Origin: Cyanobium gracile_A | Lineage (GTDB): Bacteria; Cyanobacteriota; Cyanobacteriia; PCC-6307; Cyanobiaceae | Direction: 5' to 3' | Assembly (NCBI RefSeq): GCF_034931305.1 | Contig: NZ_JAYGHY010000003.1 | Location: forward strand, 53,821-117,820 | DNA length: 64,000 bases | Shown: in pieces, positions 26,617-35,091 of the stretch | Position numbering within the stretch: position 1 is the first letter of the stretch | Layout: the number at the start of each line of letters is the position of its first letter | Position numbers and translations under genes: made by a program | Notes under the pieces: model-generated | Seen by the model: the letters and a program-made list of their open reading frames with translations, nothing else | Told to the model about the DNA's origin: nothing | Database searches by the model: none

Positions 26617-28793
26617 GGTGGGGCCGCTCCACCGAGATGGCCCGTCCCATGCACCCCGACGGCAGGAGAACCACGTCATCTATGCCGGACTCCCGGCGTG
26701 CCCTGGCCCGACTTCGTTCCCAAGGGCCGTCGCTGTCGCTGAAACCCACGCTGGCCGCGGCCGCGGCAGCCCCGTCATGAGAGGAAACTTCGCGGCAGAG
26801 AAGGCCATGGACGGCATGGCGCCGGAGGATGGCCATGCCCCAGGTCGGAGTCGGAAGCCGAATGAGGTGCCGCCCCAGCTTCAACATCGGAAGGTCGTGT
26901 CCAGCCATAATTACCGCCGGCTGGGTCCGGGATGCGCCGGGTGGGGGATCGGCGAGAATGCGCTTTGCACAGACGATGAGAAGATCCAGCGGCTGCTTTT
27001 CGTGTAAGGAGTGCTTGTATGAATGTACCCATTCGGAAGGTGAAGCTGCATTGATCAACACCCATGGTGACGATGGCACTGTCATCGACTTATATGTAGG
27101 CGTGATGAATGGCGTCCATGAAATCCGCCGACCTCACATCTCGCATGGCGAACAGGGCAGCAGGATTTCGAAGCAAAGCGGCATCTTCATGGCGTGGTCG
27201 AGGCTTGACGCTGTCTGTTGGTCAGGGAATTGCATTGCCCCCATGCATGGAAGTTTAGCTGAACAAAAGCATGCTGTGTTCCGTGATTGATTCCGTCATG
27301 AAGTCACCCCCAGAACCATAATTTACCACCTGCGTCGGGAAGATCAACAAAGTCCTCCCGATCCGGGCGAAACGGTGGCGGCACCCAAGCCGTCGGTTGC
27401 CACCTGGGCGGAACACAATCTCCGAACTTCCCTTTTCGGCGGGTTTGAGTCAGGGGGCATCCTCCGCTCCCTGCAGAACCAGGGGATCAAGCCCCAACTG
27501 ATCGCGATAGGGAGCAAGCACCTGTCCACCGATGCGTGGGTAGCCCTTCGCATGGCCCTTGACGACGGGGGCCAGCATGATCCGTTCAGCCTTTGATTGG
27601 AAGTCTGCAGGCCCGCATCTTGCAGACCCACTTCCGCACCTTTGTCGCAGCTGCCTCCGAAGACCCCATCACCTTGACGAATCCCGCCGATGCGGCGGGG
27701 CCGCTGCGTCTTCTGCGGACTCCGCTCGAAAGTGGTATCAGGATCCACACACTCAGCACATCTTCGATGCCCACCGATCTGGCATCGCTCGCGCTCTAAT
27801 CCTGGTCTTGCGACTCACCATGATCCACCGGCCATTCTCTTCATCCTGCGGAGACGTCACCCAGACTCCCTACGCCTCTTCGCTGTGGGTCCTCATCAAA
27901 GGCCACCGGCCTGGTTCCCAGTCTGATGAGCAATGGAGAGAGCTCCAAAGCCACGCTCCAAAGAGCCGCAATCGCACTGATGATTCACCGTGATCACCGC
28001 CCGCACTGGAATCGGTGTAGTGCCAGTTGCTAGCTGATCTCAAGGTGGACTTCTTGCTCAGTACCGATACGGCCCAACAAGCCGCCTAGGTGAAGTACTT
28101 TCTCTGCCAGCAAAATATCCGTCACCCAAGGCTGACTCAAGTGAATGTCGGTCCCCCCACGGTTGCGATGTGCTGCCTTTCCGATGTTGTCTCCAGCAAT
28201 GCCCACGAGCCATTCAGGTCAACGGCTTCATCCGACTCCATTTCCACCAGGGTCTCCATCTGGTGATGGGTATGCAGGAAGAGTAGGGACAGGGTTGGCT
28301 ACTTCCCATTCCCCCGCCTTCTCCTTGGTCGTATGGCTGAGGACTGCCATCGAAATTGGTGCAAGCAGCAGGGATCGCAGAAAACGCAGCGTCGAGCTCA
28401 TAGTCCTGGCGATTCAGCCGATGTTTTCTGCTGGCAAGACTGCCATCCGCAAGTCCTCTCTAGTTGCTCAATTCGCATCCTTTCCTGGTGAGACCTGGAT
28501 CTTCAAGGTGGTGGAGAAAATATATTCTGTCTGATCTTTTTTAAGGGGCTTTAGGAGCGCCCATGGTCTCCATTCCAGAATCGACTTCTTGGCAAATGAG
28601 AGTAGCGTTCCATATCCTTCTGGCAGCTAAGCGGGTACGGGATTGATGTGAACAGCTCACGAGCAGGGTTCTTGACGGATGGTTGAAGCTCCGAGCCATT
28701 CTTCATCATCGCGATCTGGATCAAACAGGGATGCTTGGAGGGTTGTCCATAGAGCCTCCATCAACGAGAACTGAGCTGGCGGCTGGCCTGCTT
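26617..28793. other. Gene-poor, apparently decayed stretch
   Basis: About 2.2 kb without a recognisable intact gene. Small protein-like patches occur in different frames of the minus strand: a 57-residue frame at 28228-28401 that begins like a secretion signal (MSSTLRFLRSLLLAPISM), and a patch at about 27455-27595 (AERIMLAPVVKGHAKGYPR). None is long or matches a family I know, and stops separate them. The plus-strand frames are no better. This pattern fits inactivated genes inside the glycan island. No transposase motif was recognised here. Confidence 0.5.
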
Positions 28794-29978
28794 TCATGGG
28801 GCCTGAATCGCATCCGATGCTGAAGCAGGAACATCTCTGTTGAGGATCGCCTCCAGGAGTTGAGGCAGCAGTTTCTCAAGTGAGTACCGTTGCTCACATT
28901 CCTTGCGGGCACGCCTTCCAAGCGCCTTCCTCCTGTCGTGGTTTTCCAGCAGCTCCTTGATCGCCTCGGCCATGGCATTGGGATCTGATCGCTCTACAAC
29001 GACGCCGCATCCCCTGGTGATGAACGATTCCGCACCTGCACAGCCCCGATAGCAGATACTCGGAATCTCCAGTGCCCCGGCCTCAAGGCAGACAGCTCCG
29101 AAAGGTTCTTCCCGCGATGAGAGTAGAAATAAATCCATGGAATCGTAGTAAGGATAGGGATTCTCCTTGGGGCCTAGAAATAGCACTGTAGACTCTAGGC
29201 CCAGTTGCTTGATATCACAACGCATCTGATACTCGAACAGCTCGTCATTGAATCTGCCAACCCAGACGAACAATGGTGGGTATTCCATCGTATCAGCAAG
29301 TTGTTTGGCTATCATTAAGAAAAGGTCAGGACCTTTTCTCCATTCAATCGTGCCAGCCATCCCAACGATGGGCCGGCTTGGTGAAATGCCATGCTCTTTG
29401 CGAATCAGGTCCTGGCCTTTCCATCTGAGCACTTCCTTGACATCGCAGTATTCATCAATCACAATATAGTCTGAGATACCTAATGTTAGTTCAAGATTTC
29501 TGCCGGTCAGGCTTGAATCAGCAATTATGGTTGAATTGAGGCCCTGGAAGCTTTCCCTTTTTATGCCTGAACGCTGTACCCAATAGCCCAGCTCTCTTAC
29601 GTGGATGGTTGTCTTTGGCAGGGGCAAGCCCGTGTTGTTACCAATGAAGTCTTCAAGCCATTTCAAGGCCGGCAAGGTATTGCAGTAGAGAGCATGAGGC
29701 GTGATTAATAATCGTACCAGCTTTCTGCGATGCAGCGGTGACTCTATTCGGTGAATCAAGCGACGCTTCCTTGGGGCCAGATGAATAACTTCTTCCACAT
29801 TGGATAATTGTTCAAGCTTTTTTCTTACTTCGCCATCATACCGATAAAGAATATCGAAGCCATATTCAGGGTGAGCGGAGGCAGCCCATCTTAGGAACCG
29901 GTAGAGCAGTAAGGACGATCCATCATAATGAAGATACGGAGTGATTACCGTCACGCGCTTAGGAGTCGTCGTTGTCAT
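28794..29978 (-). CDS. GT4-type glycosyltransferase, lower-GC
   Basis: A 394-residue GT-B enzyme. VTVITPYLHYDGSSLLLYRFL opens the acceptor domain; PIVGMAGTIEWRKGPDLFLMI begins the donor domain, and LLSSREEPFGAVCLEAGALEIPSI has the E-x7-E motif. CNTLPALKWLE and IHVRELGYWV are typical of transferases that start with a two-helix acceptor cap. Base composition is clearly lower in GC than the genes below 26 kb, with many AT-ending codons (for example around 29281-29340), pointing to acquisition from another source. ATG 29978 overlaps the stop of the upstream GT2 (ATGA). Confidence 0.9.
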   Translation of the reverse strand: MTTTTPKRVTVITPYLHYDGSSLLLYRFLRWAASAHPEYGFDILYRYDGEVRKKLEQLSNVEEVIHLAPRKRRLIHRIESPLHRRKLVRLLITPHALYCNTLPALKWLEDFIGNNTGLPLPKTTIHVRELGYWVQRSGIKRESFQGLNSTIIADSSLTGRNLELTLGISDYIVIDEYCDVKEVLRWKGQDLIRKEHGISPSRPIVGMAGTIEWRKGPDLFLMIAKQLADTMEYPPLFVWVGRFNDELFEYQMRCDIKQLGLESTVLFLGPKENPYPYYDSMDLFLLSSREEPFGAVCLEAGALEIPSICYRGCAGAESFITRGCGVVVERSDPNAMAEAIKELLENHDRRKALGRRARKECEQRYSLEKLLPQLLEAILNRDVPASASDAIQAP

Positions 29979-31018
29979 TTCTCGATAACTCGCTTCATCG
30001 CTGCAAACTTTCTAAGCATAGAGAGACTCCCAAGGTAGCAGAACATTCGCAGCGGAGTTGTGCAGCGAACCACACTTGCTGGCCATGCGAACAGCAGCAA
30101 TGGGGCCAGCCTCAAACCATGGAGCCTCCAGAGGACCCCGTATGCATCACGACATTTTGCCCAGTTCACTGGAGAAGCTGGCTCCAGTCCAATCCCCAGC
30201 CACAACGCTAAGAGATGCTGTTTCAATGACAATAGCTCAGTGGGAGATTGCCAGGCATTTGTGTGATCAAGAATAAAACGAGTGCAACGTACGCATTCTT
30301 CAAAATAAACATTATGACGGCTATTGCGAACGCTCCCCGCCAGGAATCGGAAATGATTCAGTGGCTCAGCGACGAAGGAGATCCTGCGGTTTAGCATTAT
30401 TCTCGTCCACAACATCCAATCGCCGGCCAAGAGAAGAAAAGGTGGCACGGTCACAGGGCTGATGTAATAGTCTCTCCGGAACACCACGGCACTTGCATTG
30501 GGAATGACGCACTTGACTGCCATGTACTGGATGCAAAAAAAGTTGCCATCCATTGAAAAGTCCTGGTTCCATAGATGATGGCTGTAGCAATCAGTCCATC
30601 CTTTGATTTCTGAAATGACAGTAGACGTCTCGTCAATGCCCCGTGATTGGCAATACGCCAGGGCCGAGTCCGTGCGTTCGATACTGCTGATCAGCTTCTC
30701 CAGTAGCATCGGCTCTGCCACGTCATCTGATTCCGCCATCCAGATATATTTGCCTGCTGCCAAAGAGAGGCCTTTGTCCCACTGCATGAAGGTGGAGCCG
30801 GAGTTTCTTTCGTTTATAGCTAGTTGATAGTCATGGCCGGAAAGGCAGGCTTTGATGATCTGCAGCGAGTGATCCGTAGATGCATCGTCAAGCACGATAA
30901 GTTCAAAGTCCTGGAAGGTTTGACGAAGTATGGACTCGAGACGCTCTTCCAGGTAGAGAGCATGATTGTAATTTGGAACGATAACGCTGACCAGTGGATT
31001 CTCGTGAGTTGTCTTCAT
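29975..31018 (-). CDS. Family 2 glycosyltransferase, lower-GC
   Basis: A 347-residue GT2. LVSVIVPNYNHALYLEERLESIL, LIVLDDASTDHS and YIWMAESDDVAEPMLLEKL give the complete GT-A motif set (SDD metal site). The middle contains NASAVVFRRDYY and FLLLAGDWMLWTRIM, and the C-terminal third has two hydrophobic stretches (LRLAPLLLFAWPASVV), so it may be membrane-associated. Codon use matches its downstream partner at 28794 and differs from the main run. Its ATG overlaps the stop of a questionable reading frame (31015-31740), suggesting that an ancestral upstream gene was once coupled to it. Confidence 0.88.
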   Translation of the reverse strand: MKTTHENPLVSVIVPNYNHALYLEERLESILRQTFQDFELIVLDDASTDHSLQIIKACLSGHDYQLAINERNSGSTFMQWDKGLSLAAGKYIWMAESDDVAEPMLLEKLISSIERTDSALAYCQSRGIDETSTVISEIKGWTDCYSHHLWNQDFSMDGNFFCIQYMAVKCVIPNASAVVFRRDYYISPVTVPPFLLLAGDWMLWTRIMLNRRISFVAEPLNHFRFLAGSVRNSRHNVYFEECVRCTRFILDHTNAWQSPTELLSLKQHLLALWLGIGLEPASPVNWAKCRDAYGVLWRLHGLRLAPLLLFAWPASVVRCTTPLRMFCYLGSLSMLRKFAAMKRVIEK

Positions 31019-31740
31019 AATTGCTTCAGCGGCGATAGTTTCAAGGATCGGGCCTTTGTAAATCTATTCCCCCTAGTCGAGGCTCTTGTGACGCTACCAA
31101 TGGCTCTCGCCCGGAATGAATTCAAGGCGTGTTGGATCAGCTTCCGCTGGGTCAACATGAGACACCTGCTTCCAACCGGTGGAACCCTTCCGCCAAGTCC
31201 CACTATACTCCTTGTTCTCATGATGAACCAGATGGCGCGTCTGGGAAGCACCTCGCCGTGAATAGTTGAGAAGTCATGGCAAGTCATTGCCCATGGCCAG
31301 TCATTGATTGGCCTTTGAACTGGAACGTCGACCATTGCAAGCTTATGTTGTCCATTGGTGAGTCCCGTCTTCACTGCATGCCAGGAAGAAAGCCACATGC
31401 TTTTGGTTTGGCGCTCTGCCAGCAAAGAGTCAAGTCTTGAGCCTTGATCCTGAATGCCCAAAGTCCTTCTCGTTTGTAGGCAGTCGTCTTTGTCCCAGTT
31501 CCGACCCTTGGCGATGGCGGTCACTGCTGGACTCCCCGTCTTCCATTGAGCACGTTGGCGATGGTTTCTCCTTGAATATATTTTGTTGCCAACAGCAATC
31601 CGGTAATGCCTGAGGGGCATCCGCAGCCCCTTCGTTCTGCACATCGCAGGATCAGAAATCATGGTCCCATTGTTGGGGATGCATTCGTGGGGTTTATGGG
31701 GTACACCACTTCCACATTCATGCTGACGAAACTCACTCAC
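31015..31740 (-). pseudogene. Unassigned 241-codon frame, probably a gene remnant
   Basis: An open frame of 241 codons from a GTG at 31740 ends with TGA overlapping the start of the downstream GT2 in the ATGA manner used through this locus. The predicted protein is rich in Arg, Ser, Thr and Met, lacks recognisable motifs, and equally protein-like patches occur in the other two frames of the same strand (for example HHENKEYSGTWRKGSTGWKQ near 31190-31250). I read this as the decayed 3' end of a former operon member next to the IS remnant, not as a functional gene, but a real unknown protein is possible. Confidence 0.3.
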
Positions 31741-32361
31741 GGCTGACCTGGATGAGATTCGAAATTGCTGCCACCACCTTGACCTGGAAGTGGTTTGTGG
31801 CCATGTACCGCAGCCGTCTCTTCAGAACATCGTATTGCGGCTCGATCGCGTGAAATGGGTTCTCTACCCTGGCACTGGCCTGGGACTTGTTCGTCTCAAC
31901 CAACCCCAGCCAGCAGCCATCCGGTGGATCTTGAAGAGTTCGGCGTTTGCCTGGAGGCATGGCTATTCTGACTACCGTATCTTTTCCGGCCTCGGCGTGG
32001 GCAACCTCCTTATCCTCATGCAGCAGTCCGGCGACTGGGGTGTGGCAGACACATGGGTGTCTGTGATTTCCATGGAATGGATCAGTCCGGATATTTCGTC
32101 GCTGCCAACGCCCAGCAGGATTTTCTGCCCTGTTATGTCCTCGTACGTCTCGATGACGGTCTTTGACACCCGGCGCCGGCGCCGTTCCTGGCTCTGAACC
32201 TCTGGCTGCTCCGCGACGCGTCTGACTGGGCCTTTCGCCACAACGCCGATGCGGAGGGAATGCGATCCGTGTTGACCGGTCCGCTCCTTTCGGTTTTTGG
32301 TGGATGGGGCTTCGGTGGATTCCACCTTCTTGGGTCGTCGCTTCTCGTCCTGCATCCACAA
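31733..32361 (-). mobile_element. IS5-family transposase remnant, frameshifted
   Basis: Two frames together resemble an IS5-type DDE transposase. The 5' part includes VESTEAPSTKNRKER, recalling the VDATxxxAPSSTKNK block, then GVGSDEISGLIHSMEITDTHV, matching the GVDxxSGLIHS block around the second catalytic Asp. After a frameshift near 32025-32035 the match continues with LLHEDKEVAHAEAG and the C-terminal ASARVENPFHAIEPQYDVLKRRLRY, equivalent to the RARVEHPFRVIKRQFG block holding the catalytic Glu region. The stretch between the first two blocks is not recognisable, so the gene carries several lesions. No terminal inverted repeats or target duplications could be fixed by eye. It cannot encode active transposase. 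Confidence 0.8.
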
Positions 32362-32412
32362 GATCAGCGGGGAAGCCCCCAGCAGGGCGCGGCCCGCCAG
32401 GGCCCATTGCCC

Positions 32413-32520
32413 CTAAGCGCCACGGACGCTTCTATGGCCGTGTCCCGCTTCAGCCTGGGAAGCAGCAGCAGGGGGGGCCCCACTGCGGGTGGCCATGTGG
32501 GAGACAAGCAGCACCCTCAT
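32413..32520 (-). pseudogene. Truncated GT4 glycosyltransferase 5' end
   Basis: Directly at the stop of the asparagine-synthase-like gene an ATG in ATGA overlap (32517-32520) opens MRVLLVSHMATRSGAP, the N-terminus of a GT4 glycosyltransferase. A run of seven C follows; reading with one C fewer continues as LLLLPRLKRDTAIEASVALRG, which fits a GT4 acceptor helix, whereas the actual frame ends at 32413. Transposase-like sequence begins shortly after. The gene was therefore frameshifted and cut by the IS5-type insertion. Its 3' part is not recognisable further downstream. Confidence 0.7.
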
Positions 32521-34067
32521 GGGGTGATCACCTGCTTCCAGTAGATCAGGGTCAGCAGGAAAGCCAGGGTTCGGGTCCTGTCGGTGCCATGGCGATGGGC
32601 GTCCAGAATCCTGCCAAGCAACTCCGGATCCACAAGATCGTCGATCAGCCCGCCGTGCTCCAGCAGGAAGGCATGCATGCGGGGGTCGCGGTACCAGTCG
32701 GAGCTGAGGTCGTAGCTCACATAGCGGGACCGCCGCAGGGGTGGTGTCCAGTAGAGGGGAGGGGCCTTGGTCAGCATGCGGCCCCGGTCGAAACCGTTCT
32801 CCTCGGGAAAGCTGAGCAGCTCCGGGCAGTTGCGGGCAATGGCATGGCGGTGCCAGTTGGAGCCCAGCTTCCAACCATCGGGAAGATTCCAGATCGCTTC
32901 GATCCAGCTGAGGTCGTGGAAGGGGGAGCGCCAGGCACTGGAGGCCCGGTACATGCGGATGCCGTTGGCATAGAAGTTGGGCACCCGCTGCTCGAAGTAG
33001 TAGCGGGTAAGGCCTTCGAGGAACCCACCCCGACAGAAGCCGGCAAGCCTGGCGGCGCGCTGGCCACGACCCTCCGGCATCAACTGGGCAGCCAGCGGTG
33101 GGGCCAAATAACGCAGTTCCTCGGCTGAGAAGCTGAGGTGACGCTCCACTTTCATTCGCCAGAACTGGCCCAAGGCGGCTTCGGGGGCCAGAGCGGCGAT
33201 CCGGCCGAGCCAGCCCCGGTCGAAGTAGTACGTACGGGCGAATTCCCCCAGCGTGCCGACGAAGAACGTGGCATCGGCGGGAATCTTGGCCTTCAGCGGA
33301 TAGAGAAAGGTGTGCCAGTGGCAGGCGGTTTTGGTGCCGTTGGTGAGGCTGGAGATGCGGGGCGCATGGGCGAAGAATTCCTCGAGGTCCAGGTTGATCA
33401 GCTGGTGGGGCAGATCGAAGCGCCGGGCCATGTGGCGGGCCACCTGAACGTCGGTGGCTTCCTCCCTGCCCATGGTGATCAGATGGGGGCGCAGCCCCTG
33501 GTGAAGCATCGAGGCCAGAATCACCCTGGAATCGAATCCGCCCGAAAGGGATAGGTAGGGGTTGGCCCCCGCCAGCCGGAGCACTGCGGCATTGAGGGCT
33601 TCGACGGCGGCGTCCGGGTCGGCAGGTGCCGGTGGGATTCGGTCGAGAACCGACTCGGAGCGCAGCGCCACGCGGCCGTCGGTGAAGTGCAGGATGCTGC
33701 CGGGGGGAACCCGATGGATCTCGGGGTGGAGCGTCTGGTTGTCGGTCAGGTTCTCCAGCTGGCAGAGATCGCCGAGGGCTTGCCAGTTCCAGCGCCATTC
33801 GAGACCACTGCGGCGCTGGATTTCCGCCACCTGATCGCCATGGAACAGGCGACCGTTCTGCTCGGTGTAGTAATAATGCGTGGCACCGATAGGTGAGGTG
33901 ACCACCGTCACATCCCCTGCGTCGGTCTCGATCACCAGGGTGTATTCCCCTGCCGTGGCTGTCAGGGCGCGGCTTCCTTGGCGCAGGAAGCGTCCCAGCA
34001 GGTCAGCCTCCGAGCAGTCGCAGTAGCCGATGCAAGTGAGCCGGTGATCGCCGAGCTGGATGGTCAT
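32517..34067 (-). CDS. Asparagine-synthase-like protein without the catalytic N-terminal Cys
   Basis: A 516-residue relative of asparagine synthetase. The N-terminal 150 residues have the outline of a glutaminase-like domain (GEYTLVIETDAGDVTVVTSPIGATHYYY, LFHGDQVAEI), but the protein starts MTIQLGDH, with no Cys at position 2, so glutamine hydrolysis is unlikely. The synthetase half has the PP-loop YLSLSGGFDSRVILASML and VGTLGEFARTYYFDRGW. Members with such an N-terminus occur in polysaccharide loci and may use free ammonia or form another acyl-adenylate-derived bond. ATG 34067 lies 6 nt after the GT8 gene; its stop overlaps the truncated GT4 start. Substrate unknown. Confidence 0.82.
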   Translation of the reverse strand: MTIQLGDHRLTCIGYCDCSEADLLGRFLRQGSRALTATAGEYTLVIETDAGDVTVVTSPIGATHYYYTEQNGRLFHGDQVAEIQRRSGLEWRWNWQALGDLCQLENLTDNQTLHPEIHRVPPGSILHFTDGRVALRSESVLDRIPPAPADPDAAVEALNAAVLRLAGANPYLSLSGGFDSRVILASMLHQGLRPHLITMGREEATDVQVARHMARRFDLPHQLINLDLEEFFAHAPRISSLTNGTKTACHWHTFLYPLKAKIPADATFFVGTLGEFARTYYFDRGWLGRIAALAPEAALGQFWRMKVERHLSFSAEELRYLAPPLAAQLMPEGRGQRAARLAGFCRGGFLEGLTRYYFEQRVPNFYANGIRMYRASSAWRSPFHDLSWIEAIWNLPDGWKLGSNWHRHAIARNCPELLSFPEENGFDRGRMLTKAPPLYWTPPLRRSRYVSYDLSSDWYRDPRMHAFLLEHGGLIDDLVDPELLGRILDAHRHGTDRTRTLAFLLTLIYWKQVITP

Positions 34068-34073
34068 GGTTCC

Positions 34074-34994
34074 CTACGGCTTGAGCTTGTTGAGCATCTG
34101 CTTGCCTGCGCACTTGATCCGGAAACGCAAGGCCCCGAGCCGATCGCCAAAGGACGTGGTGGGGATCCCCTCCAGGGGCAGGCTCGCCCAGGGGGTCTGC
34201 TGGCGAATCTCCAGGTAGCGCTGGCGCCAGGGATGGGTGCAGCGATGGTGCCAGGGTTTGGCTAGCCCTGAACCTGCGAAGTGGATCACGGCGGGGCTGA
34301 CCCGAGCCGCCTCTGCCTGCCGGCCAAGGGAGGTGCTGGCATCGGCGTATTCAGGATGCATCCAGAGATGGGGCAAAGCGTTAAAGCGCCAGTCAAGGGG
34401 CAGCCAGCGGGCTTCAAGCAGGGAATTGAGCACATCCTGATCCCAGTGCTTGATGCGCTCGGGGTGGGTGTTTGCGAACTCCAGGCCCGTGGCCAGGATG
34501 TTCTCCCTGCGCCAACGGCCCAGATCGATCAGCATCGCTCCTGCGTTGAACACCAAAGAATCCTCTGCCAGAGCGAGGCGATGGCGGTCGAACTCCTGGT
34601 TGTGTTCCTCCACCGCAGCGATGCTGTTCTCTCCCAGAGCCGTTTGCCAGAGATCCCGAAGCGAGTCGACCACGATGAGGTCGGAATCCAGATAGATGAC
34701 CTTCTCCACCGCATGGGGAAGGGCCGCCGGCAGCAGCAGCCGAAAGTAGGTGGCAAGGGTGATGTGGCCGAAAACCGGGAATCCGGCAAGCATCTCCTCA
34801 TCCAGTTGAATGAAGGAGACTGAAGATAGAAAGTCGCCAAGGTAGGCGGCCAGCCGAGCACGTTCTCCAGAATCAATCACACCATGAAGAATATAGACAC
34901 TGATCGATTCGGTTGGGTTGGAAAGCTGAAGGGATTTCAGCATCACAGCACAGTGCCGGATGTAGTTGTTGTCGATCGTGCAGGCGATGATCAT
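34074..34994 (-). CDS. Family 8 glycosyltransferase (LgtC-like)
   Basis: A 306-residue GT8 enzyme of the LgtC/WaaI/WaaJ type, retaining galactosyl- or glucosyltransferases of lipopolysaccharide. It starts MIIACTIDNNYIRHCAVMLKSL, has the ATYFRLLLP segment and the metal motif YLDSDLIVVDSL with DSD at 103-105, then FNAGAMLIDL, HWDQDVLNSLLE and HFAGSGLAKPWH, the C-terminal His/Lys motif that contacts the nucleotide. All catalytic blocks are present, so it should be active. It is the first gene of a short run that continues into the asparagine-synthase-like gene 6 nt downstream. Confidence 0.92.
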   Translation of the reverse strand: MIIACTIDNNYIRHCAVMLKSLQLSNPTESISVYILHGVIDSGERARLAAYLGDFLSSVSFIQLDEEMLAGFPVFGHITLATYFRLLLPAALPHAVEKVIYLDSDLIVVDSLRDLWQTALGENSIAAVEEHNQEFDRHRLALAEDSLVFNAGAMLIDLGRWRRENILATGLEFANTHPERIKHWDQDVLNSLLEARWLPLDWRFNALPHLWMHPEYADASTSLGRQAEAARVSPAVIHFAGSGLAKPWHHRCTHPWRQRYLEIRQQTPWASLPLEGIPTTSFGDRLGALRFRIKCAGKQMLNKLKP

Positions 34995-35091
34995 TTGAAG
35001 AAACCCATCATTGTGGTTAGCAATATGGGAAAAAGCCGTGTTGCGGGACGACCACGATCCTGTTGATGGATGCTCATTGGGTTTGATGCCA

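Noticed and set aside
26609..27085. 158-codon minus-strand frame
   Set aside because: No family motif, overlaps the GT2 start and has a composition unlike the neighbouring genes.
28145..28534. 129-codon plus-strand frame
   Set aside because: No motif and no coding-like composition. The opposite strand has a signal-like start, but only 57 codons long.
32020..32040. Programmed ribosomal frameshift in the transposase
   Set aside because: No slippery heptamer was recognised and the region between the first two conserved blocks is also degenerate, so the gene is broken rather than recoded.
31972..32361. 129-codon frame as an independent gene
   Set aside because: It contains only part of the transposase motifs; the C-terminal motifs continue in another frame, so it is a pseudogene segment.
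32413..33798. 461-codon minus-strand frame
   Set aside because: Most of it is a shadow of the asparagine-synthase-like gene. Only its tail is informative, because it shows the truncated GT4 start.
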